A stretch of 64,000 nucleotides of DNA from Rhodopseudomonas palustris (GTDB lineage Bacteria > Pseudomonadota > Alphaproteobacteria > Rhizobiales > Xanthobacteraceae). Shown in pieces: positions 42,500 through 53,180 of the stretch; the first letter of the stretch is position 1; each line of letters begins with the position of its first letter. The notes under the pieces were generated by a model, which ran no database searches, had not been told where the DNA came from, and saw nothing but the letters and a program-made list of their open reading frames with translations. A program made the translations under genes and the position numbers. The stretch is from NCBI RefSeq assembly GCF_003031265.1, contig NZ_CP019966.1, positions 1,240,001-1,304,000 on the forward strand, read 5' to 3'.

Positions 42500-44830
42500 A
42501 TGCTGCTCGCCAGTCACAAACGGGATTCTGAGCAAACGTCGCCTGCGATTCGCGCGGGCTTGGTCGACTCGTTGTTCATGAATCCGGCGCCGATGATCGT
42601 TGGGGCATTTGGGCCCGCGATTGCTGGCGCCGTGATCGGGATGGTTACCGGAAGCATCCTGAATTGGCTGTGTGTCCCCTTATTCGTTCTGATCGGCTTT
42701 GCGCGTGCGCTGCAGATGCATCGCTATCGGCAGCGCAATGCTCCTCTCACGGTGGAGGAAGCCGGTATATGGGAGCGACGCTATCGGCTGGGAGCCATTG
42801 CACATGGCATCTCGCTTGGCGCTTGGTCGCTCGTGGTGTTGCTCGGCACCGACGACTCGGCGGCGCATATGCTTTGCGTTGCGACCGTGGTGGCATACAC
42901 CTCGGCTGGTGTCGGGCGGACTTTCGGTCGGCCCCAGATTTTTCACCTCCAGGTGCTGCTCAGCTGCGGCCCATTGATCTTCGCGATGGTGAGGGTGGGG
43001 GGTGTCTACTATCTCACGCTCGCCTTGCTCAGTGCGGTATTCTTCATCTCGATCCGTCATCTGACGTCCAGCCTGCAACGGATCTACCTCGACGCCTGGA
43101 TCGGCCGCGAGCGCGAAGCTGCGCTCGCCAATCAGTTCGACACCGCGCTTAACAATATGCCGCATGGGTTGTGCATGTTCCGCGCAGATGGTCGTCTCGC
43201 GGTCATGAACCATCGTTTTGCCGAGATGATGCGGCTTCGCGACGAACTGGTCAAAGGATCACCGACCGCGACCGAGATCGTGTCCGCCTGCGTGGCAATC
43301 GGTGCAATTTCGGCTGCCAACGGGCGTTTGATCCTGGCTGAAATTGAAAACTCCCTGGCGGGAGAAATCGTCACCGTCGGCGACGAAACCGTTCCTCGCT
43401 CGCTGTGCTGGACGTTCCAGCCGATGGCACATGGCGGCGCGGTGGTGCTGATCGAAGATATCACCGAGCGTCGCAACGCCGAAGCGCGGATCGTTCATCT
43501 GGCGCGTTACGACGAACTCACCGCGTTGCCGAACCGGGTGAGCTTCCGCGACGAAATTGAGCGTATTCTCGAGGCCGAGCACGGCCGGGGCAAGACCCGG
43601 CTGTCGGCGCTGTTGTTCATAGACCTCGACCAGTTCAAGCAGATCAACGATACGCTCGGCCATCCCTGCGGCGATCGGCTGCTGTGCTCGGTCGCCGAAC
43701 GGCTGCGTGACATGCTGCGGCCGGACGATCTGGTGGCGCGATTTGGTGGCGACGAATTCGTCGTCTTCCAACAGAACATCGCCTCGAACGAAGATGCAGC
43801 TGCGCTGGCTCGCCGAATCGTCGATCGCCTGAGCGACCGCTATCTGATCGATCATCATGTTGTTGAGATCGGTGCCTCGATCGGCATTGCGATGACGTCG
43901 CCGGGTGCCAAGGCTGACATCCTGCTCAAGAATGCCGACATGGCGCTGTATCGCGCCAAGGCCGACGGCCGCGGCAATTACTGTTTCTTCCGCGAGGAAA
44001 TGGCGCAAACCGTCGAAGCTCGCCGCATTCTCGAGCTCGACCTGCGCAAGGCGCTCGCCAACGAAGAATTCGAACTGTACTACCAGCCGCTCGTGAATCT
44101 CAAATCGGGCAAGATCACCACGTGCGAAGCGCTGCTGCGCTGGAATCACCCGGTGCGCGGGACGGTATCACCGGTCGATATTATTCCGGTCGCCGAGGAC
44201 ATGGGTCTGATCGTCGATCTCGGTCGCTGGATCCTGCGCAAAGCCTGCATGGAATGCATGCTGTGGCCGGAGCCGGTGAGTGTCGCGATCAACTTCTCGC
44301 CGCAGCAGTTCCATCAGCGTGACGTGCTGACGGAAGTGCGCTACGCGCTTGAAGTCTCCGGCCTGCCTGCCAGTCGGCTGGAGATCGAAATCACCGAGTC
44401 CTCCCTGCTGCGTAACACGCAGTGGACGCACGACGCGTTGCAGCAGCTGCACGCCGAAGGCGTCCGGATCTCGCTCGACGATTTCGGCACGGGCTATTCG
44501 TCGCTCAGCTATCTGCACAGCTTCCCCTTGCAGAAGGTGAAGATCGACCGCTCGTTCCTCGAGGGGATCGACAGTGACCGGCCGTTGACTCTGCTACGCG
44601 GCGTCGCCCGCCTCAGCAGTGATCTCGGCATGTCGGTGGTGGTGGAAGGCATCGAAACCAACGACCAGCTCGAATTGATCAGCGCCGACGGCACCGTCAC
44701 CGAGGCGCAGGGCTATCTGTTCAGCCGTCCGGTCCCCGCCCAGCGCATTCGGCAATTGCTGAACGCGTCGCAGGGTGCACGCCAAAAAGACGGCAAAGTC
44801 CTTTCTTTGCCGACTCGATCGATCGCCTAA
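42500..44830 (+). CDS. Membrane GGDEF-EAL protein (c-di-GMP synthesis/degradation)
   Basis: 776 residues. Five to six hydrophobic helices in residues 25-190 form a membrane sensor of unknown type. A PAS-like region (about 205-325, DTALNNMPHGLCMFRADGRL) follows. The GGDEF domain has an intact RFGGDEF at about 413-419, and the EAL domain has CEALLRW near 542 and later DDFGTGYSSLSYLH. Both motifs are intact, so either activity is possible; usually one dominates. Placed between tolB and pal, which is unusual, and next to a FeeM-like synthase. ATG 42500 is three bases after an in-frame TTG. Confidence 0.93.
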   Translation: MLLASHKRDSEQTSPAIRAGLVDSLFMNPAPMIVGAFGPAIAGAVIGMVTGSILNWLCVPLFVLIGFARALQMHRYRQRNAPLTVEEAGIWERRYRLGAIAHGISLGAWSLVVLLGTDDSAAHMLCVATVVAYTSAGVGRTFGRPQIFHLQVLLSCGPLIFAMVRVGGVYYLTLALLSAVFFISIRHLTSSLQRIYLDAWIGREREAALANQFDTALNNMPHGLCMFRADGRLAVMNHRFAEMMRLRDELVKGSPTATEIVSACVAIGAISAANGRLILAEIENSLAGEIVTVGDETVPRSLCWTFQPMAHGGAVVLIEDITERRNAEARIVHLARYDELTALPNRVSFRDEIERILEAEHGRGKTRLSALLFIDLDQFKQINDTLGHPCGDRLLCSVAERLRDMLRPDDLVARFGGDEFVVFQQNIASNEDAAALARRIVDRLSDRYLIDHHVVEIGASIGIAMTSPGAKADILLKNADMALYRAKADGRGNYCFFREEMAQTVEARRILELDLRKALANEEFELYYQPLVNLKSGKITTCEALLRWNHPVRGTVSPVDIIPVAEDMGLIVDLGRWILRKACMECMLWPEPVSVAINFSPQQFHQRDVLTEVRYALEVSGLPASRLEIEITESSLLRNTQWTHDALQQLHAEGVRISLDDFGTGYSSLSYLHSFPLQKVKIDRSFLEGIDSDRPLTLLRGVARLSSDLGMSVVVEGIETNDQLELISADGTVTEAQGYLFSRPVPAQRIRQLLNASQGARQKDGKVLSLPTRSIA

Positions 44831-44913
44831 ACCCCTCTTCTTCAGGCCCTCTCAGGTCAAAACTTCCCGCAATTCCACCGCTGTCGCTGGAAATTCACTA
44901 AAGTGGAATTATA

Positions 44914-44934
44914 AGAATTAACCCTAATAATTCT
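44914..44934. promoter_or_regulatory. Inverted repeat before the FeeM-like gene
   Basis: AGAATTA-ACCCTAA-TAATTCT, 7-bp perfect arms with a 7-bp centre, about 85 bp before the start codon at 45019, in an AT-rich stretch. Candidate operator. Confidence 0.5.
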
Positions 44935-44971
44935 AATGCTTTGCCGGGCCGTTAAGGATTCGTTAACGTTT

Positions 44972-44981
44972 ACCGTACGGT
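44972..44981. promoter_or_regulatory. Short palindrome ACCGTACGGT before the FeeM-like gene
   Basis: Perfect 10-bp palindrome 37 bp before the ATG at 45019. Could be part of a LuxR- or TetR-type site, but it is short. Confidence 0.35.
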
Positions 44982-45018
44982 CGGTGTGTTGTCGGGACAT
45001 GTGGGTGGGGTGAGAGTG

Positions 45019-45765
45019 ATGGGAGTCGTACGTCCAGCAAAACAGCAAGACCGGATCGCGGCCCGAAGGCTCGCGTTGCTTGAGAAGGTCGATTATCGGC
45101 TCGCGGAAACTCCGGCAGAACGTGAGGCGATCTACCGGTTGCGATATCGCGCCTACCTCAAAGAAGGGGCGATCGATGCCAATAGCAGCGGCATTGTGAC
45201 TGACCGGTACGACGATCTGCCGAATTCATGGATCTTCGGCGTGTTCTATGAGGGGATGCTCAGCAGTTCACTGCGGATCACAGTTGCATCCCCGGATTAT
45301 CAGGACTGCCCGTCGACAGACGTCTTTCCTGACTTCCTTCAACCCTGGCTGGCTGAGGGCAAAGTCATCGTCGACCCGACAAGGTTCGTGGCTGATCCGA
45401 CAAGCGCCAACCGACTGCCCGAACTACCGTATCTGACTCTGCGTCTGGCTAATGTCTCCTGTGAGTACTTTAACGCAGACATTGGCCTCGCTTCGGTGAG
45501 GACCGAGCATCAGGCCTTTTATCGTCGGGTGATGATGCGCTTGATCTGTGAAGCTCGGCCGTATCCAGGGTTGAAAAAGCCTATCAGCCTGATGGAGATC
45601 GACTTCCCTGCGATGCGCGACAAGCTGTACGCCCGTTATCCGTTCTTACGCTCGACTGAGTCCGAGCGGCGCAGCTTGTTCGAGCACGCGAGGAGAGTTC
45701 CCAATCTGACTCTGGCCGAGGCTCCAAATCTGGTGCCGCTCGCCTTCGGTCGGACGCACCTCTGA
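45019..45765 (+). CDS. FeeM / autoinducer-synthase-like N-acyl amino acid synthase
   Basis: 248 residues from ATG 45019; a GTG at 44986 is in frame. The fold is that of GNAT/LuxI-related acyltransferases. The N-terminal YRLAETPAEREAIYRLRYRA corresponds to the Arg-containing acceptor region of FeeM/LuxI, and the centre has VFPDFLQPW and GKVIVDPTRFVADP, a region typical of this family in rhizobia. The C-terminal half is helical and Arg-rich. Known members make N-acyl amino acids or similar lipids. It follows a GGDEF-EAL gene in a place where pal is expected. Substrate not visible. Confidence 0.75.
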   Translation: MGVVRPAKQQDRIAARRLALLEKVDYRLAETPAEREAIYRLRYRAYLKEGAIDANSSGIVTDRYDDLPNSWIFGVFYEGMLSSSLRITVASPDYQDCPSTDVFPDFLQPWLAEGKVIVDPTRFVADPTSANRLPELPYLTLRLANVSCEYFNADIGLASVRTEHQAFYRRVMMRLICEARPYPGLKKPISLMEIDFPAMRDKLYARYPFLRSTESERRSLFEHARRVPNLTLAEAPNLVPLAFGRTHL

Positions 45766-46088
45766 CAACGCCGTCTTGCGGCCAATTCGATCGAATTCGT
45801 TTTCAGATCGATCGTCGGCACAGACCGACGATCGTCAATGATTGCAGGCTTGGCCTTCTTGCCAGCGCTGATGGGTGTCCACGCTGCCGGCGTATCCAAG
45901 AATGGAACGCCCCGGCTTCACTCTGGCGCCACATTTGCACCTCATTAACCATCGCGTTTGCTTTTGGCCGACCGGGGGCAATTGATCGAGTTCGGCAACA
46001 CCTCGTCAAGGTTGACGGAACGTTCGCTTAACCATCGCCCTGTAGACCGAAAACACAGTCGGAATATCGCGAGCGTGGAGGCTCCGGA
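45766..46088. other. 323-bp stretch between FeeM-like gene and pal
   Basis: Contains a perfect 14-bp palindrome AATTCGATCGAATT (45784-45797) and the hairpin at 45809-45834. The rest, rich in mixed sequence with GTTGACGGAACG near 46011, is the likely pal promoter region. No gene supported. Confidence 0.55.
45809..45834. terminator. Hairpin after the FeeM-like gene
   Basis: CGATCGTCGG-CACAGA-CCGACGATCG: 10-bp perfect stem with a 6-nt loop, 43 bp after the stop. No T-run, so its role as terminator is uncertain. Confidence 0.5.
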
Positions 46089-46586
46089 ATGACCAATCAC
46101 AAGCGAATCCTCCAGGGATTGAAGGTGGCCGCGGTGCTCGCGGTGGCCCTGTCGATGGGGGCATGCGCGAACAAGAATGGGCTCGGCGGTGCCGATGGCG
46201 CGATGGCTGGTGCGGCCACCCCGGGCAGCCAGCAGGATTTCGTCGTCAACGTCGGCGACCGTGTGTTCTTCGAGAGCGATCAGTCGGATCTGTCGCCGCA
46301 GGCGGCTGCGACCCTCGACAAGCAGGTGCAGTGGCTGCAGACCTACAGCCGCTACACCTTCACCATCGAAGGCCACGCCGACGAGCGCGGCACCCGCGAA
46401 TACAACATTGCGCTCGGCGCGCGCCGTGCGCAGTCGGTCCGCAACTATCTGGTGTCGCGTGGTATCGACGCGCAGCGGATGCGCACCATCTCCTACGGCA
46501 AGGAACGTCCGGTCGCGGTCTGCAACGACATTTCTTGCTGGTCGCAGAATCGCCGCGCCGTCACGGTGCTGAACGCCGGCGCCTGA
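46089..46586 (+). CDS. pal: Pal, peptidoglycan-associated lipoprotein
   Basis: 165 residues. Lipobox LSMGAC gives the lipidated Cys at residue 26. The C-terminal OmpA-like domain binds diaminopimelate of the peptidoglycan (EGHADERGTREYNIALGARR). Two Cys near the C-terminus (VCNDISCWSQNRR) fit the alphaproteobacterial form. Tethers the outer membrane to the wall and is recruited by TolB. It is separated from tolB by 3.7 kb. Confidence 0.96.
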   Translation: MTNHKRILQGLKVAAVLAVALSMGACANKNGLGGADGAMAGAATPGSQQDFVVNVGDRVFFESDQSDLSPQAAATLDKQVQWLQTYSRYTFTIEGHADERGTREYNIALGARRAQSVRNYLVSRGIDAQRMRTISYGKERPVAVCNDISCWSQNRRAVTVLNAGA

Positions 46587-46610
46587 TCGTCCGGCCGCAT
46601 CGAAGTCGTG

Positions 46611-46640
46611 AAACGGCGCCGCAGGGCGCCGTTTTTGTTT
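46611..46640 (+). terminator. Terminator between pal and cpoB
   Basis: AAACGGCGCC-GCAG-GGCGCCGTTT, 10-bp stem with a 4-nt loop followed by TTGTTTT. It would split pal from the downstream cpoB at least in part. Confidence 0.85.
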
Positions 46641-46741
46641 TCGGCGGGGGCTTTGGCCGTCGCCTCAGTCACATTTTTGGCGTAGTACGGCGATCAATCC
46701 AGCGCCACTCGTTTGGCCGCCCTCGAACTCGTCGGACTGTC

Positions 46742-47758
46742 ATGTCATCAGGTTTTGCCGTCTCCGCGCGCAGCCTCGCTCTGGTGGCGACGCTCGCTTT
46801 CGCCGCTCCCGCGCTGGCCCAGCAATACGGCGGCGAGGTCGATCCCGAAATTCGTATCCAGCAGCTCGAGGATCGGCTGCGGACGCTGACCGGCCAGAAC
46901 GAAGAACTGCAATACCGCAACCGGCGGCTTGAAGATCAGGTCCGGCAGTTGCAGAGCGGCGCCGGTGCGCCCGGTGCGCAGCAGCCCGCCCCCAATCAGG
47001 CTGCGACCCCGCCGGCCGCTCCGCAGCAACCTTATGGTCAGCCCGCGCAGCAACCGGCTTACGGCCAGCAGCAGGCGCCGATGGTGCAGCCGCAGCCGGC
47101 CGCGCCGCAGGGCGGCGGCCGCCGCGGCGACGCGTTCGATCCGTCGCGCGATCCGAACGCGCCCGGCGTACCGCGCGCGCTTGGCGGCGGCCAACTGCCG
47201 ATGGAGCAGGGCGGCGGCATGCCGGCCGGCCGGGCCGCCGGCGCCCCGATGGACCTGTCGAACGGCAATGGCGGTTACGTCCAAGGCGGTTATCCGCAAG
47301 GCGGTGCGCCGTCCGCGGCCCAGCAAGCGCCTGCCGCCGCAGCTGGCGGCGCCTTGACGACGCAGCCGCCGTCGCAGACGCCGCGCGACGAGTTTGACCT
47401 CGGCATCGGCTACATGCAGCGCCGCGACTACGCGTTGGCCGAAGAAACCATGCGCAACTTTGCGCAGAAGTACCCGGACAATCCGTTGACTGCCGATGCG
47501 CAGTATTGGCTCGGCGAGAGCTTCTTCCAGCGCCAGATGTATCGCGAGGCGGCCGAGTCATTTCTAGCCGTGACCAGCAAACACGAGAAGTCCGGCAAGG
47601 CGCCGGACGCGTTGCTGCGGCTCGGTCAGTCGTTGTCGGCGTTGAAGGAAAAGGAAGCGGCCTGCGCCGCGCTCGGCGAGATCGGCCGCAAATATCCGCA
47701 GGCGTCGTCCAGCGTGAAGAAGGCGGTCGATCGCGAGCAGAAGAAGCTGAAGTGCTGA
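46742..47758 (+). CDS. cpoB: CpoB (YbgF), Tol-associated periplasmic protein
   Basis: 338 residues. Signal peptide SLALVATLAFAAPALAQ. A coiled-coil segment (IRIQQLEDRLRTLTGQNEEL, NRRLEDQVRQLQSG) trimerises the protein. A long Gln/Pro/Gly/Ala-rich linker (about 80-210) follows, then three TPR-like repeats (DEFDLGIGYMQRRDYALAEE, YPDNPLTADAQYWLGESFFQ). Known role: links Tol motor activity with cell-wall synthesis at division. Starts at ATG 46742; the long upstream open frame is a shadow of pal. Confidence 0.93.
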   Translation: MSSGFAVSARSLALVATLAFAAPALAQQYGGEVDPEIRIQQLEDRLRTLTGQNEELQYRNRRLEDQVRQLQSGAGAPGAQQPAPNQAATPPAAPQQPYGQPAQQPAYGQQQAPMVQPQPAAPQGGGRRGDAFDPSRDPNAPGVPRALGGGQLPMEQGGGMPAGRAAGAPMDLSNGNGGYVQGGYPQGGAPSAAQQAPAAAAGGALTTQPPSQTPRDEFDLGIGYMQRRDYALAEETMRNFAQKYPDNPLTADAQYWLGESFFQRQMYREAAESFLAVTSKHEKSGKAPDALLRLGQSLSALKEKEAACAALGEIGRKYPQASSSVKKAVDREQKKLKC

Positions 47759-47811
47759 ACCCAGCAGGCCCGGCCGATAGCGGGGCCTGACAACCGGCAG
47801 GCAGACGGCCG

Positions 47812-48852
47812 ATGTCCGGAACCGACGACGAGGTAGTATCCGCCACCGAGGCGCGGCGTCTGTTCGCCGATTGGAAGGCGGCGCCGGCGATCGTGCTGGC
47901 GGTCTCCGGTGGGCCCGATTCGTTGGCGCTGATGTGGCTCGCCGCCCGCTGGCGGAAGGCGTTGAAGCAGGGCCCGGCATTGGCGGTTGTCACCGTCGAT
48001 CACGGCCTGCGTCCCGAGGCCGCCGCCGAGGCGCGCGCGGTGAAGCGACTGGCGGCCTCGCTCGACCTGCCGCACCGGACGCTGCGCTGGAACGGGGACA
48101 AGCCCAAGACCGGAATCCAGGCGGCGGCGCGCGGGGCGCGCTATCGGCTCCTGGCGCAGGCCGCCAAAACCCTCGGCGCCTCGCATGTGATGACCGCGCA
48201 TACCCGCGACGACCAGGCCGAGACCGTGCTGATGCGTCTGTCGCGCGGCAGTGGAATCGCCGGCCTTGCCGCAATGGCAAGGGAAATCGAGCGGGACGGG
48301 GTGGTGCTGGCCCGGCCGCTGCTCGATGTTACGAAGGCCCGGCTGGTCGCCACGCTGACCAAAGCCCGAATCGCGTTCGCCACCGACCCGAGCAATGTCG
48401 ATCCGCGCTTCACCCGGCCGCGGCTACGCGAGCTGATGCCGCAACTGGCGGCTGAAGGCTGCGATGCCCGTTCGCTGGTTCGGCTGGCGGCGCGGGCGGC
48501 GCGGGCCGATGCAGCGTTGGAACTGATGACCGACGGCGCCGAGCAATTCTTGGAAACCCTCGATGCGGGGGCGGGACGTCCCGGTGTGGATGCCCGGGCA
48601 TTTCTGGCTCTAGCTGCAGAAATCCAGATTCGCTTGTTGCTGCGTGCGCTGGCGCGGCATGGTTACGAGGGGCCGGCCGAGCTCGGGAAAGTCGAGGCGC
48701 TCTCCGAGGCGCTGAAGCTTGCAGCGGCCGGGAGGGCGCCGCCCGCCGGCAAAATCCGGTTAAAGCAGACCCTCGCAGGCGCCGTGATCACGCTCACCAG
48801 CGACCGCCTGGTGATTGCCCCAGCCCCACCGCGGCGGGCGCGGGTCGGCTGA
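47812..48852 (+). CDS. tilS: tRNA(Ile)-lysidine synthase
   Basis: 346 residues. Makes lysidine at position 34 of the CAU-anticodon tRNA-Ile so that it reads AUA. The PP-loop ATP motif VLAVSGGPDSLALMW is near residue 28; the second motif SHVMTAHTRDDQAETVLMRL near 125 carries the conserved His-Thr-Asp-Asp. No distinct C-terminal TilS-C domain is seen, so this is the short form usual in alphaproteobacteria. Confidence 0.94.
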   Translation: MSGTDDEVVSATEARRLFADWKAAPAIVLAVSGGPDSLALMWLAARWRKALKQGPALAVVTVDHGLRPEAAAEARAVKRLAASLDLPHRTLRWNGDKPKTGIQAAARGARYRLLAQAAKTLGASHVMTAHTRDDQAETVLMRLSRGSGIAGLAAMAREIERDGVVLARPLLDVTKARLVATLTKARIAFATDPSNVDPRFTRPRLRELMPQLAAEGCDARSLVRLAARAARADAALELMTDGAEQFLETLDAGAGRPGVDARAFLALAAEIQIRLLLRALARHGYEGPAELGKVEALSEALKLAAAGRAPPAGKIRLKQTLAGAVITLTSDRLVIAPAPPRRARVG

Positions 48853-49082
48853 AGGCATCTCCACGTACGTTTAACCACCTCGCTGCAGAGGCCGTTGATC
48901 GCCACGATTTGAGCGAGAAACCGGTTAGAATGCGCCAAATAGTCCTGTGTGGTTCTCTTGGCAGGGGCTCGGCTCACACCTAGATTAGGCGGGCCGGCTC
49001 TCGGGAAGCTCCCGCAGAGCCATTCGTTTCGGCGCCGCAGGGCCCACCCGGTCGCGATCCGCGCGACCCATAAGGAAGACCG

Positions 49083-50999
<1,917 letters not shown>

Positions 51000-51026
51000 G
51001 CCGACCGGCCAAGCTGACTTCGAAAA

Positions 51027-51051
51027 ACGCGGCGGCAACGCCGCGTTTTTT
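51027..51051 (+). terminator. Rho-independent terminator after ftsH
   Basis: ACGCGGCG-GCAA-CGCCGCGT stem-loop, 8 bp with a GCAA tetraloop, then six T; preceded by AAAA, so it may work in both directions. Confidence 0.95.
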
Positions 51052-51131
51052 GTTGCGTGTCGTCCGCTGCCGCCGCGCTTGACCTGATCCCGCAAAGCCC
51101 GCACGCAGAGGGCGTCGTCACGGATCCTGCA

Positions 51132-51881
51132 ATGACCACTCATGTCCCCAAGGCGCCGGCCTATTGGTCGCGCGACGCAATCTGGCCCGGCATTGTCGCG
51201 GTCGGGCCGATGCTGCCCGGCACGCTGGCGTTCGGCATGGCGTTCGGCGCGCTGTGTGCGCAGAAGAACTTCACGCTTGCCGAAGTCGAAGTGATGATGG
51301 CGACCGTATATGGCGGGTTGTCGCAATTCGTGGCCGTGCAGGCGTGGCCAGATGTCCTGACGCCGTCATCGATCGCCGCGCTGGCGCTGCTCACCACCAC
51401 GGTCAACATTCGCTTCTTCCTGATGACGGCGTCGATGCGGCCGTGGTTCGGCACGCTGCCGGCGTGGCAGGCTTATCCGCCGTTGCTGCTGGTCACCGAC
51501 GGTGGCTGGCTCGCCGCGATGCGCTATCGCGAACATGGCGGTGCCAATGCCTGGTTCTACCTCGGCGGCGCGTTGGTGCTTTATTTGGTGTGGCTGGTCT
51601 CGGCCGTTCCGGGTTTTCTGCTCGCCGAACAGCTCGCCGACCCAAAGAAGTTCGGCGTCGATATCGCGATGCCGGCGTTCTTCGCCGCGCTGTTGGTACC
51701 AGCCTGGAAGGGGCCGCGCCGGGCTATTCCTTGGCTGGTGTCGGGGATCGTGGCCCTGACGGTGCATTGGTTGGTCCCGGGCTATTGGTTCATCATCGCC
51801 GGCGCGCTGTCAGGTGCGATCACTGCGGGGCTGATGGATGAACCGCCAGCGGCGATGTCCCACGCGGGACATTCGTCATGA
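51132..51881 (+). CDS. azlC: AzlC-family branched-chain amino acid exporter, large subunit
   Basis: 249 residues from ATG 51132. Six to seven membrane segments. GIVAVGPMLPGTLAFGMAFGA and YGGLSQFVAVQAW are the AzlC signature. The family exports branched-chain amino acids or analogues together with small AzlD. The stop overlaps the next start (ATGA). An upstream in-frame GTG at 51057 would lie on the terminator side and is not used here. Confidence 0.93.
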   Translation: MTTHVPKAPAYWSRDAIWPGIVAVGPMLPGTLAFGMAFGALCAQKNFTLAEVEVMMATVYGGLSQFVAVQAWPDVLTPSSIAALALLTTTVNIRFFLMTASMRPWFGTLPAWQAYPPLLLVTDGGWLAAMRYREHGGANAWFYLGGALVLYLVWLVSAVPGFLLAEQLADPKKFGVDIAMPAFFAALLVPAWKGPRRAIPWLVSGIVALTVHWLVPGYWFIIAGALSGAITAGLMDEPPAAMSHAGHSS

Positions 51882-52195
51882 CCGACATGCTCCGCAGCGA
51901 CGTGATGATCGCCTTCGCGATCATGACTTTGGTCACTGTCGCGTCGCGGCTCGGCGGCTACTTCATGATGCGCTACGTCGAGGTCACGCCGCGGGTCAGG
52001 CGGATGCTCGACGCGCTGCCCGGCTCCATTATCGTCGCGGCGGCGCTGCCGGTCGCGGTCAATGGCGGGCCGATCGTGATGCTCGCGCTGGGGGCTGCGA
52101 TTGCGGTGAGTGTGCTGCGGCGCAATGATTTTCTGGCCGTGATAACCGGTATGTTAGTAGCGGCGTTGGCGCGCGCGCTGGGATTGCCGGGCTAG
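51878..52195 (+). CDS. azlD: AzlD-family branched-chain amino acid exporter, small subunit
   Basis: 105 residues with three to four membrane helices; FAIMTLVTVASRLGGYFM, PGSIIVAAALPVAV and FLAVITGMLVAALARALG are typical. Overlaps azlC by four bases, so the pair is co-translated. Partner of AzlC in the two-component permease. Confidence 0.93.
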   Translation: MTDMLRSDVMIAFAIMTLVTVASRLGGYFMMRYVEVTPRVRRMLDALPGSIIVAAALPVAVNGGPIVMLALGAAIAVSVLRRNDFLAVITGMLVAALARALGLPG

Positions 52196-52382
52196 TTTGC
52201 AGGAATGCTATTCATTTCATTGCCGTAAGGGCTTGCCTTCGGTTCTGAATAAGTGTTCACTTTTTTCACTGATTTGGTGAGGGTGTTCCGTCCGTTTTCC
52301 CTCGCTTCTCCAGCAACTTGATGAGCGCGCCGGTCCATTTTGTCGCAGACCGCGGGCGCGCTCGTTCCAGGACGAACGCGCC

Positions 52383-53057
52383 ATGGTTTACCGGCGAACC
52401 CATCAGGTGGTTAAGCGCTTAGCAGCGCGCCGCAGCGCTATCCTTGCTGCAGCGCGTGAAACCGCCGCCGAAGGCGGGATGGCCGCGGTGCAGATCGCGC
52501 CTGTGGCCGCGCGCGCTAAGGTCGCCGCCGGCACGGTGTACCGTTACTTTCCGTCCAAAGCCGATCTGATTTCGGAACTCATCGCCGACGTTTCGCGTGA
52601 CGAACTCGCTGCGATCCGCCGTGCAGCCGACGCAGCGCCCGGCCCGTCATCAGCACTGGCGGCCGCGGTCACCACGGTCGCGGTGCATGTGCTGTCCCAT
52701 CGCAAGCTGGCATGGGGCATTTTGGCGGAACCGGTCGATGTCGATGTATCCGCCTCACGGCTCGCCAGCCGCCGTGAGATCGCCGGCGAGATCGAGCTGC
52801 GGATCGCTGCCGCGGTGCGCGCCGGCCATCTGCCCGCGCAAGACACAGCGCTCGCCTCGACCGCGCTGCTCGGCGCGGTGCACGAGTCTCTGGTGGGGCC
52901 GCTGGCGCCGGATAATCTCGACGACCCGGCGAAACTCCGTGATGCGGTGCAAACCGTCACGCTGCTGGCACTCCGGGCAGTCGGTGTGATGGACGCCCGG
53001 GCCCGCGGTCTCGTGGTCCAGGCGGTGGTGCCGCCGCGTAGTCTGGTCGGAGCCTGA
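52383..53057 (+). CDS. TetR-family transcriptional regulator
   Basis: 224 residues. HTH with RRSAILAAARETAAEGGMAA and VAARAKVAAGTVYRYFPSKA. The ligand-binding half is Ala/Val/Arg-rich and of no assigned subgroup. In the leader, AAGTG-TT-CACTT (52251-52262) and TCAC-N7-GTGA (52266-52280) are weak operator candidates. It could control azlCD upstream or glcDEF downstream; both lie on the same strand with separate spacing, so no target is certain. Confidence 0.88.
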   Translation: MVYRRTHQVVKRLAARRSAILAAARETAAEGGMAAVQIAPVAARAKVAAGTVYRYFPSKADLISELIADVSRDELAAIRRAADAAPGPSSALAAAVTTVAVHVLSHRKLAWGILAEPVDVDVSASRLASRREIAGEIELRIAAAVRAGHLPAQDTALASTALLGAVHESLVGPLAPDNLDDPAKLRDAVQTVTLLALRAVGVMDARARGLVVQAVVPPRSLVGA

Positions 53058-53180
53058 TCAGTTCCAGTTTGCTCTGAGCGAGTGTGCTGGATATGACAAT
53101 CAGCGTATCCTGATCCGACCGTTTCCGCCCGCGGCGCTACAATCGCCTCGCGCACAGCAGCCTGCGCAGGAGTATCTCGC

